Below are positions 1-7,104 of a stretch of DNA of 12,046 nucleotides, piece by piece. Position 1 is the first letter of the stretch, and each line of letters opens with the position of its first letter. Made by a program: the position numbers and the translations under genes. Source of the stretch: Ignavibacteriales bacterium (GTDB lineage Bacteria; Bacteroidota; Ignavibacteria; Ignavibacteriales; Ignavibacteriaceae); assembly GCA_020061995.1 (NCBI GenBank), contig JAGUXE010000006.1:1-12046 (forward strand), in the 5' to 3' direction. Under the pieces are notes generated by a model. The model was not told where the DNA came from. It did not search any database and was given only the letters and a program-made list of their open reading frames with translations.

Positions 1-1
1 A

Positions 2-1360
2 TTGGTAACAGGTTATTTTGTAATAGAGCAATTTGATCTTAAAGGTCTTGCATTTATTACAAATGATTCAAGGGCTATGGTTACTGTTGATCCTTTCGCC
101 GCTTTCTTCAAAACAATTGTAGTGATTACCTCACTCTATTTTATTTTATTAACAGTCAATTCAAGAGAAATGGACGAAACTCATGACCGTCGTGGTGAAT
201 ACTACACTTTAATGATGGGAATGATCCTCGGAATGTTCTTCATGATTTCCGGTTCAGATTTAATTTTATTGTACCTTTCAGTCGAATTAGTTTCTTTGAG
301 TTCATATGTGATGGCTGGTTTTGCCAAAACTTCTGAACGAAGCAGTGAAGCCTCATTAAAATATCTGATTTACGGCGCTCTCTCATCAGGGTTGATGTTA
401 TTCGGCATTTCATTAGTATACGGATTAACCGCCTCTACAAATCTTTATGAATTGAATGCACTGATTGTAGTTTCTCAAGCTAATTCATTCGTCTTAATGT
501 TTGCATTACTTTTAATTTTTGCTGGAATCGGATATAAAATATCAGCAGTTCCATTTCATTTTTGGACTCCTGATGTTTATGAAGGAGCACCAACTCCGGT
601 TACAGCTTATCTTTCGGTGGCAAGTAAAGCAGCCGGATTTGCATTATTAATTAGATTCATAAAAATTTCTTTTATATCTGAAAAAGATATACTCGGATTC
701 TGGTCAAGTAATCCTGTATTCAATTGGCAAGATTTTTTAATAATCATTTCAGTCGCTACCATGACCCTTGGAAATTTTGCAGCACTTTGGCAAAAAAATG
801 TAAAGAGAATGTTAGCGTATTCAAGTATTGCTCATGCCGGATATTTACTCGCCGGATTGGCGGTTCTTTCGGATACAGGGTTGATTGCAATCTTAATTTA
901 CTTTGCAATTTATTTGATGATGAATATTGGCGCATTTCTAATTGTTATTCTCATTAAGAACAAAACCGGAAGTGAAGAACTTGATGCTTACGATGGACTT
1001 GGTTTTTCGATGCCATTTCTGGGAGTATCATTTACCATATTTTTAGTTTCATTAACCGGGCTACCACCCACTGCAGGCTTCATTGGGAAGCTATATTTAT
1101 TTATCGCACTTGTTGATGCAAAAATGTTTGTCCTTGCCGTTATTGCTTTATTGAACAGTGTCGTATCGCTCTATTATTACATTCGAATTCTAAAACATAT
1201 GTTTTTGGCTAAACCAAATGAGAATTCTCCGAAAGAAGCTCTTTCGATTCCTCAGATTTTGATTGTTCTGAGTTTAGTTGTGCCGACAATATTTTTTGGA
1301 CTTTATTTCTCCCCATTAGTTGAACTTGCAAAAAACTCAATACTTCTACTAGGTTTTTAA
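2..1360 (+). CDS. nuoN: NADH-quinone oxidoreductase subunit N, 5'-truncated by window edge
   Basis: Membrane subunit of respiratory complex I, one of three antiporter-like subunits that move protons across the cytoplasmic membrane while NADH is oxidised and quinone reduced. The visible 452 residues are almost entirely transmembrane helices. The diagnostic Proton_antipo_M core is clear: YKISAVPFHFWTPDVYEGAP at about 178-197, and TGLPPTAGFIGK at about 352-363. By recalled alignment to E. coli NuoN, the proton-path residues are kept: E95 (ELVSLSSYV), K120, K179, H186, K209 and K363. The frame is open to the left edge, so the TTG at position 2 is not the start; roughly 30-40 N-terminal residues are missing compared with the usual 480-500. 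NuoN is normally the last nuo gene, which fits the change of subject downstream. No clear terminator was seen after the stop. Identification is secure; the N-terminus is simply outside the window. Confidence 0.97.
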   Translation: MVTGYFVIEQFDLKGLAFITNDSRAMVTVDPFAAFFKTIVVITSLYFILLTVNSREMDETHDRRGEYYTLMMGMILGMFFMISGSDLILLYLSVELVSLSSYVMAGFAKTSERSSEASLKYLIYGALSSGLMLFGISLVYGLTASTNLYELNALIVVSQANSFVLMFALLLIFAGIGYKISAVPFHFWTPDVYEGAPTPVTAYLSVASKAAGFALLIRFIKISFISEKDILGFWSSNPVFNWQDFLIIISVATMTLGNFAALWQKNVKRMLAYSSIAHAGYLLAGLAVLSDTGLIAILIYFAIYLMMNIGAFLIVILIKNKTGSEELDAYDGLGFSMPFLGVSFTIFLVSLTGLPPTAGFIGKLYLFIALVDAKMFVLAVIALLNSVVSLYYYIRILKHMFLAKPNENSPKEALSIPQILIVLSLVVPTIFFGLYFSPLVELAKNSILLLGF

Positions 1361-1397
1361 GTTAAAGTGATTTTGTAATTTGTTTGTAATTTCTTAT

Positions 1398-1428
1398 TTT
1401 ATGTACGACAATTATGGTCGTAAATAAA
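1398..1428 (+). promoter_or_regulatory. 12-7-12 inverted repeat abutting the start of the Rrf2 gene: candidate operator
   Basis: Half-sites TTTATGTACGAC (1398-1409) and GTCGTAAATAAA (1417-1428) are reverse complements at 11 of 12 positions, separated by AATTATG. The right arm ends on the A of the regulator's ATG, so a bound dimer, or the RNA hairpin the dyad could form, would cover the ribosome-binding region. Rrf2 proteins bind DNA as dimers at dyads and often repress their own operon, so autoregulation is the simplest reading. The operator role is inferred; the symmetry is seen directly. The core TACGAC/GTCGTA does not match any Rrf2-family consensus I can recall with confidence. Confidence 0.6.
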
Positions 1429-1832
1429 TGCTTAAATTATCAAAAAAAGTTGAATACGCAATTATCGCAGTAAAAGCTATCTGTGATGTTTGTAATGGTG
1501 ATGTAATATCTGCTAAAGAAATTTCTGACAATAAAAATCTTTCGTTCGAATTATTGGCGAAAGTTTTACAAAAACTTGTTAAAGCAGAAATTATCGAATC
1601 TTCTCAAGGGAAAAAAGGAGGTTATCGTTTGAATCAAGCCGCAAATTCCATTTCGGTTTTTATGATAATTAACGCAATCGAGAAAAACGTTTCTTTGACA
1701 AATTGTTTAAGTCAAATTCCTCAGAATACAGCTTGTTGTCACGAAGACAATTGTTGTATTAAAGATCCAATTGCAAAAATCCAGACAGAAATCGAATCAT
1801 ATTTTAAAAATACGTCAATTGATCAACTGTGA
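1428..1832 (+). CDS. Rrf2/IscR-family transcriptional regulator
   Basis: A 134-residue winged-helix regulator of the Rrf2 family (IscR, NsrR, SufR-like), which senses iron-sulfur cluster status or a related redox signal through C-terminal cysteines. The N-terminus MLKLSKKVEYAI is typical of the family and supports the ATG at 1428. The helix-turn-helix spans about 27-58, followed by the wing GKKGGYRL (61-68). Candidate cluster ligands lie at C93, C103/C104 and C109/C110. The two adjacent Cys pairs and a further C19-x2-C22 in the N-terminal helix make it richer in cysteine than IscR, whose ligands are three single cysteines. It leads an operon with a cysteine desulfurase, whose GTG start overlaps its stop codon, so an IscR-like role in controlling cluster assembly is likely. 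There is no strong Shine-Dalgarno; the start is embedded in an inverted repeat. Confidence 0.93.
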   Translation: MLKLSKKVEYAIIAVKAICDVCNGDVISAKEISDNKNLSFELLAKVLQKLVKAEIIESSQGKKGGYRLNQAANSISVFMIINAIEKNVSLTNCLSQIPQNTACCHEDNCCIKDPIAKIQTEIESYFKNTSIDQL

Positions 1833-2983
1833 AAAATAAACCGATATATTTAGATTATCAATCAACCACACCCGTTGATCCTGAAGTTATAACTTCAATG
1901 CTCCCCTTTTTTAATGATATGTTTGGAAATCCCTCTTCAAAAGGGCATTACTACGGACGCGAAGCTTTTGCGGCAGTTGATTTATCAAGAAGAATTATTG
2001 CAGAGTTTTTCACCGCTCAACCGGATGAAATTATTTTTACGGGTGGGGCAACCGAGTCTATTAATTTAGCTATTAAAGGTTTTGCCGAGTCAAATTTTGA
2101 CAAAGGAAATCACATTATTGTTTCAGAAATTGAGCATTCTGCTGTACTGAATTGTTGCAGATATTTAGAAAAAAATAGTTTTGATATTTCTTATTTGTCG
2201 GTAGATTCAAAAGGACTAATAGATATTGATGAATTGAAGAATTCGATTACAAACAAAACAATATTGGTTTCAATTCAGTCTTCCAATAATGAAATTGGAG
2301 TTGTTCAGGATGTTGAGACAATATCAGATGTTTGTAACGAAAATGGAATTGCATTTCATTCCGATATTACACAATCTATTGGCAAAGAAAATATTTATTA
2401 TAATTTATTTGATATGCTTTCACTGTCTGCTCATAAATTTTACGGACCAAAAGGAATTGGAATACTTTTGTTAAGACAGAATGAGAAGAAAATTAAAATT
2501 TCCGAACAATCCTATGGCGGAGGGCAAGAGTCAGGATTAAGATCAGGAACTTTAAATGTACCATATATTGTTGGTATGAGAAGAGCTATTCAATTATTGA
2601 AGAATACTGAAGGTGAACTGGAAAGAATAAGTTCATTAAGAGATAAACTATTTAACGGAATTTCTTCTCAAATCAATAATGTTTATCTTAATGCCGATAA
2701 AACAAAAAGATTACCGAATAATTTAAATCTTTATGTTGAAGGTGTAAGATCCGATCAATTAATTGATGCATGCAGCGAACTTTGTTTTTCTGCAGCGGCC
2801 GCATGTTCAACCGGTAGTGGTAAAAGAAGTCATGTTCTTAAGGCTATTGGATTAAGTAATGAAGAGATTGATTCTTCTGTCAGATTAAGTGTTGGAAGAT
2901 ATACAACTTTTGAGGAAATTGAATTGGCGATAGAAGTATTAGTAAAAAATATAAGTAAGATCAGAAATAATATAGGGGGTTAA
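1829..2983 (+). CDS. Cysteine desulfurase, IscS/NifS family
   Basis: A PLP enzyme that converts L-cysteine to alanine and leaves a persulfide sulfur on its own cysteine for iron-sulfur cluster or thio-cofactor synthesis in the cytosol. The 384 residues match the family length. Visible motifs, in order: GGATES cofactor phosphate region (72-77), H103 stacking on PLP (SEIEHSAV), NNEIGVVQD (about 153-161), D179 and Q182, the Schiff-base lysine K203 in SLSAHKFYGPKG, GGQESGLRSGT with R238 (231-241), and the catalytic loop Cys C326 in AAACSTGSG. These are the group I (IscS/NifS) signatures. The GTG start at 1829 overlaps the regulator's TGA, which implies translational coupling. NifS versus IscS naming cannot be settled here; the neighbouring regulator and A-type carrier favour general Fe-S assembly. 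Confidence 0.96.
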   Translation: MKNKPIYLDYQSTTPVDPEVITSMLPFFNDMFGNPSSKGHYYGREAFAAVDLSRRIIAEFFTAQPDEIIFTGGATESINLAIKGFAESNFDKGNHIIVSEIEHSAVLNCCRYLEKNSFDISYLSVDSKGLIDIDELKNSITNKTILVSIQSSNNEIGVVQDVETISDVCNENGIAFHSDITQSIGKENIYYNLFDMLSLSAHKFYGPKGIGILLLRQNEKKIKISEQSYGGGQESGLRSGTLNVPYIVGMRRAIQLLKNTEGELERISSLRDKLFNGISSQINNVYLNADKTKRLPNNLNLYVEGVRSDQLIDACSELCFSAAAACSTGSGKRSHVLKAIGLSNEEIDSSVRLSVGRYTTFEEIELAIEVLVKNISKIRNNIGG

Positions 2984-2984
2984 T

Positions 2985-3296
2985 GTGAATTATCAGGAGA
3001 AACTAAATTTCTTAAAGAATGAAAAGAAATTATTATTGAATTTTTATAAGGCAAATTATCCGGTTTACCATAATTCAAATCTTTTTTTTAGAGATTTTCA
3101 GTATTCTATTAAAAGATTTCTAGAAATGAAAAACTATAAAACAAAATATCCTGAAGCAGAAAGCCTAACAAAAGAGATGGGTACTTTCTTTGAAAGTGAG
3201 GGCATTTTTCAAAAAGTAAATCTAATAGCTTGGAAATTGTGTTTTCCTGAATTCCAAACAGGAGCACCACATACGTTTGAAGTAAATATTAATTAA
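2985..3296 (+). CDS. Unknown 103-residue protein inside the Fe-S operon
   Basis: I do not recognise a family. The GTG start at 2985 is set by a good Shine-Dalgarno (AGGGGG, 2974-2979) lying in the end of the desulfurase gene, one base before this start; the overlapping ATG at 2983 runs straight into a stop. The protein is soluble-looking, with no signal peptide or membrane segment. It is rich in Lys, Glu and aromatic residues and probably mostly helical in its first two thirds ([32 protein letters not shown]). It ends in a less charged segment with WKLCFPEF and TGAPHTF. It has a single Cys, in LCFPEF, so it lacks the three conserved cysteines of an IscU or NifU scaffold although it occupies the position iscU holds in standard isc operons. 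Tight spacing on both sides argues that it is real and co-expressed. A partner or accessory of the desulfurase is possible but is only inferred. Confidence 0.8.
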   Translation: MNYQEKLNFLKNEKKLLLNFYKANYPVYHNSNLFFRDFQYSIKRFLEMKNYKTKYPEAESLTKEMGTFFESEGIFQKVNLIAWKLCFPEFQTGAPHTFEVNIN

Positions 3297-3307
3297 TCGA
3301 GGATTAT

Positions 3308-3658
3308 ATGTCAGTAATACAGATTGACTCTGAAATAAAAGTTACAGAAAAAGCCGCTAAAGAAATAATTAAGATAAAAGAAGAAAATAAAATTCCTTCC
3401 GATTACGGATTGAGAGTCGGCGTAAAAGGTGGAGGGTGTTCCGGATTATCATATTCGCTCGGCTTCGATGCTGAACCGCGTGAAGGAGATTCCGTAATCG
3501 AGCATAATGATGTTAAACTATTTGTTGATGGAAAAAGCCTTTTTTATTTGAGCGGTACAGAATTAGACTTTTCAGATGGTCTTAATGGAAGAGGATTTAT
3601 TTTTAATAATCCGAATGCAGCCAAAACATGCGGCTGCGGAAGTTCTTTCGGTGTTTAA
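3308..3658 (+). CDS. A-type iron-sulfur carrier, HesB/IscA/ErpA family
   Basis: A small (116-residue) carrier that accepts or transfers Fe-S clusters or iron to apoproteins in the cytosol. The three conserved cysteines are all present: C44 in GGGCSGLSY and C108/C110 in TCGCGSSF near the C-terminus, at the usual spacing. The N-terminal segment [10 protein letters not shown] matches the family's opening helix. The start is supported by GAGGA at 3299-3303, 4 bases before the ATG. It follows the unknown 103-residue gene by 11 bases and sits in the isc position of iscA, but IscA, ErpA and SufA are too similar to separate from sequence alone. The stop is only 17 bases before the first superoxide dismutase start, so the two are probably co-transcribed. 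Confidence 0.95.
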   Translation: MSVIQIDSEIKVTEKAAKEIIKIKEENKIPSDYGLRVGVKGGGCSGLSYSLGFDAEPREGDSVIEHNDVKLFVDGKSLFYLSGTELDFSDGLNGRGFIFNNPNAAKTCGCGSSFGV

Positions 3659-3665
3659 TTATTTT

Positions 3666-3678
3666 AAGGATCTTTATG
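3666..3678 (+). promoter_or_regulatory. Upstream ribosome binding site and ATG of the superoxide dismutase
   Basis: AAGGA (3666-3670) stands 5 bases before the ATG at 3676-3678. It opens a frame continuous with the dismutase and encodes the start of a twin-arginine-like leader, MKRRKFLLG. This is the better choice over codons further upstream, which lie inside the A-type carrier gene. Confidence 0.75.
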
Positions 3679-4398
3679 AAAAGAAGAAAATTTTTATTGG
3701 GAGTTTCAACAATTCCCCTATTGCACTTTACAAAACCTTTTGTGAATTTTTTCGAAACAAATAATAATATAATGAGGAGTAAAACTATGTCTAAATTTGA
3801 ATTGCCTAAATTGCCTTATGAGTATGATGCACTTGAACCATTCATCGATAAAATGACGATGGAGATTCATCATACGAAGCATCATAATGCCTACGTAACA
3901 AATTTGAATAATGCTATTGCTGATAAACCGGAATATGTCGGTAAATCGATTGAAGATATAATGTCAGAAATTTCTAAATATCCTGCTGCTGTTAGAAATA
4001 ATGGGGGAGGCCATTATAATCACTCGTTATTCTGGACAATTATGAAAAATGGAGGTGGAGGAACTCCAACCGGTCCACTTGCAGAAGCTATAACATCAGC
4101 ATTCGGTTCATTTGATGAATTTAAAAAGTTATTTGCAACCGCAGGCGCAACGCGATTTGGTTCAGGATGGGCTTGGCTATCGGTAAGTGGCGGAAAACTA
4201 GTTGTATCGTCAACTCCAAATCAAGATAATCCATTAATGGATGTAGTTGAAGTAAAAGGAATACCGATTCTTGGACTTGATGTTTGGGAGCACGCCTATT
4301 ATCTAAAATATCAAAACAAACGTCCGGATTATATTGAAAACTGGTGGAATCTAGTTAATTGGGATGAAGTTTCACGCAGATTTTCAGAAGCAAAATAG
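3676..4398 (+). CDS. sodA: Mn/Fe superoxide dismutase with twin-arginine-like leader and an internal second start
   Basis: Dismutates superoxide to oxygen and hydrogen peroxide. The catalytic protein is the standard 203 residues beginning [16 protein letters not shown] at 3787. In that numbering the four metal ligands are H28 (EIHHTKHH), H79 (HYNHSLFW), D165 and H169 (LDVWEHAYY). Q146 in NQDNPL and GGGHYNH at 73-79 point to the Mn or cambialistic type rather than strict Fe. The longer form from 3676 adds 37 residues that open [18 protein letters not shown]: a twin arginine followed by a short hydrophobic stretch, then TKPFVNFF with no AxA cleavage motif. Both starts have good Shine-Dalgarno sequences, so an exported and a cytosolic product are both plausible. 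Enzyme identity is certain; export is inferred. It closes the Fe-S cluster, 17 bases after the A-type carrier. Confidence 0.95.
   Translation: MKRRKFLLGVSTIPLLHFTKPFVNFFETNNNIMRSKTMSKFELPKLPYEYDALEPFIDKMTMEIHHTKHHNAYVTNLNNAIADKPEYVGKSIEDIMSEISKYPAAVRNNGGGHYNHSLFWTIMKNGGGGTPTGPLAEAITSAFGSFDEFKKLFATAGATRFGSGWAWLSVSGGKLVVSSTPNQDNPLMDVVEVKGIPILGLDVWEHAYYLKYQNKRPDYIENWWNLVNWDEVSRRFSEAK
3774..3789 (+). promoter_or_regulatory. Internal ribosome binding site and ATG for cytosolic superoxide dismutase
   Basis: GAGGAG (3774-3779) lies 7 bases before the ATG at 3787-3789. This second site is stronger than the upstream one and starts translation exactly where ordinary cytosolic superoxide dismutases begin. 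It sits inside the leader-coding part of the longer reading frame and in the same frame. Confidence 0.75.
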
Positions 4399-4410
4399 AT
4401 AGTTTTCTAT

Positions 4411-4442
4411 AGCTCGTAATACATATTGCGGGCTTTATTATT
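4411..4442 (+). terminator. Imperfect Rho-independent terminator after superoxide dismutase
   Basis: AGCTCGTAATA (4411-4421) can pair with TATTGCGGGCT (4424-4434), with two G-U wobbles in about ten base pairs, followed by TTATTATT. The stop codon is 12 bases upstream. The interrupted T tract makes this a moderate terminator, closing the regulator-to-dismutase cluster. Confidence 0.6.
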
Positions 4443-4465
4443 CAATTTAGAGAACGAATGATAAA

Positions 4466-5086
4466 ATGAATAAAATCCCTATTTTTGTTTTAAAGTTAGT
4501 CGTATTCCCAAACTCATACTACCCTCTTCACATCTTTGAAGAACGGTATAAGAAAATGGTTACTCATTGTTTTGAGAACGAAATTGGTTTTGGCATAATT
4601 GATTCTCCATTAGATTCGGAAAATAGAATTGGCAGTTTTGTTCAAGTTCAACAAATAACAAAACAGTATGATAACGGTGAATTTGACATTATCGTAAAAG
4701 GGATAGAACGATTTTCAGTGAAACAAATTTTTCTCGCCTCTGAAGGTTATTATGAAGCATATGTTGAACCTTATTATGATAATTCTGAATTTGCACAACC
4801 TCTTCTAATTGAAAGAACTATTTTTCAATTCAAAGAGATATTGCATTCAATTAAGTATGATATAGGTGAGTCTTTTTGGGATAATTTTTCAACGACAAAT
4901 TTAAAGTCCTTTAAACTTGCTGAAAAAACCGGTTTAACTTATGAAGATCAAATTGCACTACTCAGTATGAAGGAAGAGGAAAAACGTTTAACTTTTCTCC
5001 TTCAACATTTTAACAAACTGAAAAAATATTTAAATGATAAAGCAGTTATTGATAAGATTGTTAAGAATGACGGCTATTTGAATTAA
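4466..5086 (+). CDS. Stand-alone Lon N-terminal (LON) domain protein
   Basis: A 206-residue protein matching the substrate-binding N-terminal domain of Lon protease but with no AAA+ or protease domain. The opening IPIFVLKLVVFPNSYYPLHIFEERYK carries the family's P(I/L)F.L..VVFP....PL.IFE.RY pattern, and a beta-rich segment follows (GSFVQVQQI, GEFDIIVKGIERFSV). The C-terminal third is helical and charged. Length is normal for the stand-alone family (COG2802 type), whose function is poorly known; substrate recognition for proteolysis is often assumed. The start is the ATG at 4466; the ATG at 4458 is followed by a stop three codons on. The Shine-Dalgarno is weak (AGAGAA near 4449-4453). It stands between two terminators and so appears to be a single-gene unit, although no promoter was evident. 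Confidence 0.9.
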   Translation: MNKIPIFVLKLVVFPNSYYPLHIFEERYKKMVTHCFENEIGFGIIDSPLDSENRIGSFVQVQQITKQYDNGEFDIIVKGIERFSVKQIFLASEGYYEAYVEPYYDNSEFAQPLLIERTIFQFKEILHSIKYDIGESFWDNFSTTNLKSFKLAEKTGLTYEDQIALLSMKEEEKRLTFLLQHFNKLKKYLNDKAVIDKIVKNDGYLN

Positions 5087-5087
5087 C

Positions 5088-5115
5088 AAAAAAGCCTGCT
5101 TGAAGCAGGCTTTTT
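5088..5115. terminator. Bidirectional Rho-independent terminator between convergent genes
   Basis: GCCTGCTT (5094-5101) and AAGCAGGC (5103-5110) form a perfect dyad around one G. It is flanked by A6 on the left and T5 on the right, so either strand gives a GC-rich hairpin followed by a U tract. It lies between the stop of the LON-domain gene (5086) and the stop of atpC (5121) and would end transcription from both sides. Confidence 0.93.
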
Positions 5116-5120
5116 AATTT

Positions 5121-5531
5121 CTATTTTGCACTTTCAACAACTTTTATTCTGTTTATTGCCCTTAAAAGAGATGATTCAGCACGTGCAAAATCCAGTTCGC
5201 TTTTATTTTCATGGCTCAAACGCTCTTTAGCTCTTTCCATAGCTTTTTGCGCTCTTTCAATATCAATTTTATCGGAAAGTTCAGCAGTTTCAGCCAAAAA
5301 CAGAACTTTGTTATTATTAACTTCTACTGTTCCTCCGGAAGTCGCATAAAATAAGACGTTTCCATCTTCCTTTTCAATTTTCATTTTTCCTATTGCAATC
5401 ACACTTATCATCGCAGCGTGATTAAACAATACCTGAAACTCTCCCATTTCTCCGGGGAAAGTAACAGATTTTACTATATCATCATAAATTGATTTAGATG
5501 GTGTAACTATTTCTAATTTAAATTCTTTCAT
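5121..5531 (-). CDS. atpC: ATP synthase F1 epsilon subunit
   Basis: Part of the central stalk of F1; it couples rotation to catalysis and can inhibit ATP hydrolysis. The 136 residues show the usual two parts: an N-terminal beta-sandwich (about 1-85) with the family hallmarks LEIVTPSKSIY, FPGEMGEFQVLFNHA and ATSGGTVEV, and a C-terminal pair of helices (about 90-136) of the inhibitory type. The ATG follows the atpD stop by 5 bases, so the genes are co-translated in the order beta-epsilon. It ends at the bidirectional terminator. Confidence 0.96.
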   Translation of the reverse strand: MKEFKLEIVTPSKSIYDDIVKSVTFPGEMGEFQVLFNHAAMISVIAIGKMKIEKEDGNVLFYATSGGTVEVNNNKVLFLAETAELSDKIDIERAQKAMERAKERLSHENKSELDFARAESSLLRAINRIKVVESAK

Positions 5532-5536
5532 GTCAA

Positions 5537-6955
<1,419 letters not shown>

Positions 6956-6976
6956 TTACTTATAAATTATAGAAGT

Positions 6977-7008
6977 CAAAATTAACCGTTTTATATCAAT
7001 TTTTCAAA
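6977..7008 (-). promoter_or_regulatory. Candidate Bacteroidota-type promoter for atpDC
   Basis: On the minus strand the sequence holds TTTG (complement of 7005-7008), a 20-base spacer, then TAATTTTG (complement of 6977-6984). The latter fits the Bacteroidota -7 element TAnnTTTG exactly, and the former the -33 element. It would place the transcript start some 20-30 bases before the atpD ATG. The region is very AT-rich, so chance matches are possible. Confidence 0.4.
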
Positions 7009-7065
7009 TTTATTTATTGGTAAAAATCAGTTTGAATTAAGTAGAATTAATCAATTTGCTTAATG

Positions 7066-7096
7066 ACCTTTCGAGGTTATCAAAACCTCGAAAGGT
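7066..7096. terminator. Perfect 13-bp hairpin downstream of the secreted HKD gene
   Basis: ACCTTTCGAGGTT (7066-7078) and AACCTCGAAAGGT (7084-7096) are exact reverse complements around the loop ATCAA. The element lies 8 bases past the stop of the large minus-strand gene, where a terminator is expected. However, no T tract follows on the minus strand (CATTAAGC). It may be a terminator-like or 3'-end-protecting hairpin, or one copy of a dispersed palindrome; no second copy was seen in this window. Confidence 0.55.
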
Positions 7097-7104
7097 TTAG
7101 ATCT

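Noticed and set aside
724..957. Reading frame of 77 codons inside nuoN in another frame
   Set aside because: The nuoN frame is strongly conserved across this stretch; the alternative protein has no recognisable features or ribosome site.
1361..1427. Sigma-70-like promoter before the Rrf2 gene (TTGTAA, 16 bases, TATTTT)
   Set aside because: The match is weak and the stretch is almost pure A/T, so similar matches occur by chance; there is also no TAnnTTTG element.
2985..3296. Calling the 103-residue protein an IscU scaffold from its position
   Set aside because: It has one cysteine and none of the IscU motifs, so position alone does not support the name.
3628..3675. Extension of the superoxide dismutase frame upstream to 3628 (MRLRKFFRC...)
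   Set aside because: It overlaps the conserved C-terminal cysteine motif of the A-type carrier and has no Shine-Dalgarno. The ATG at 3676 has one, and the leader makes sense from there.
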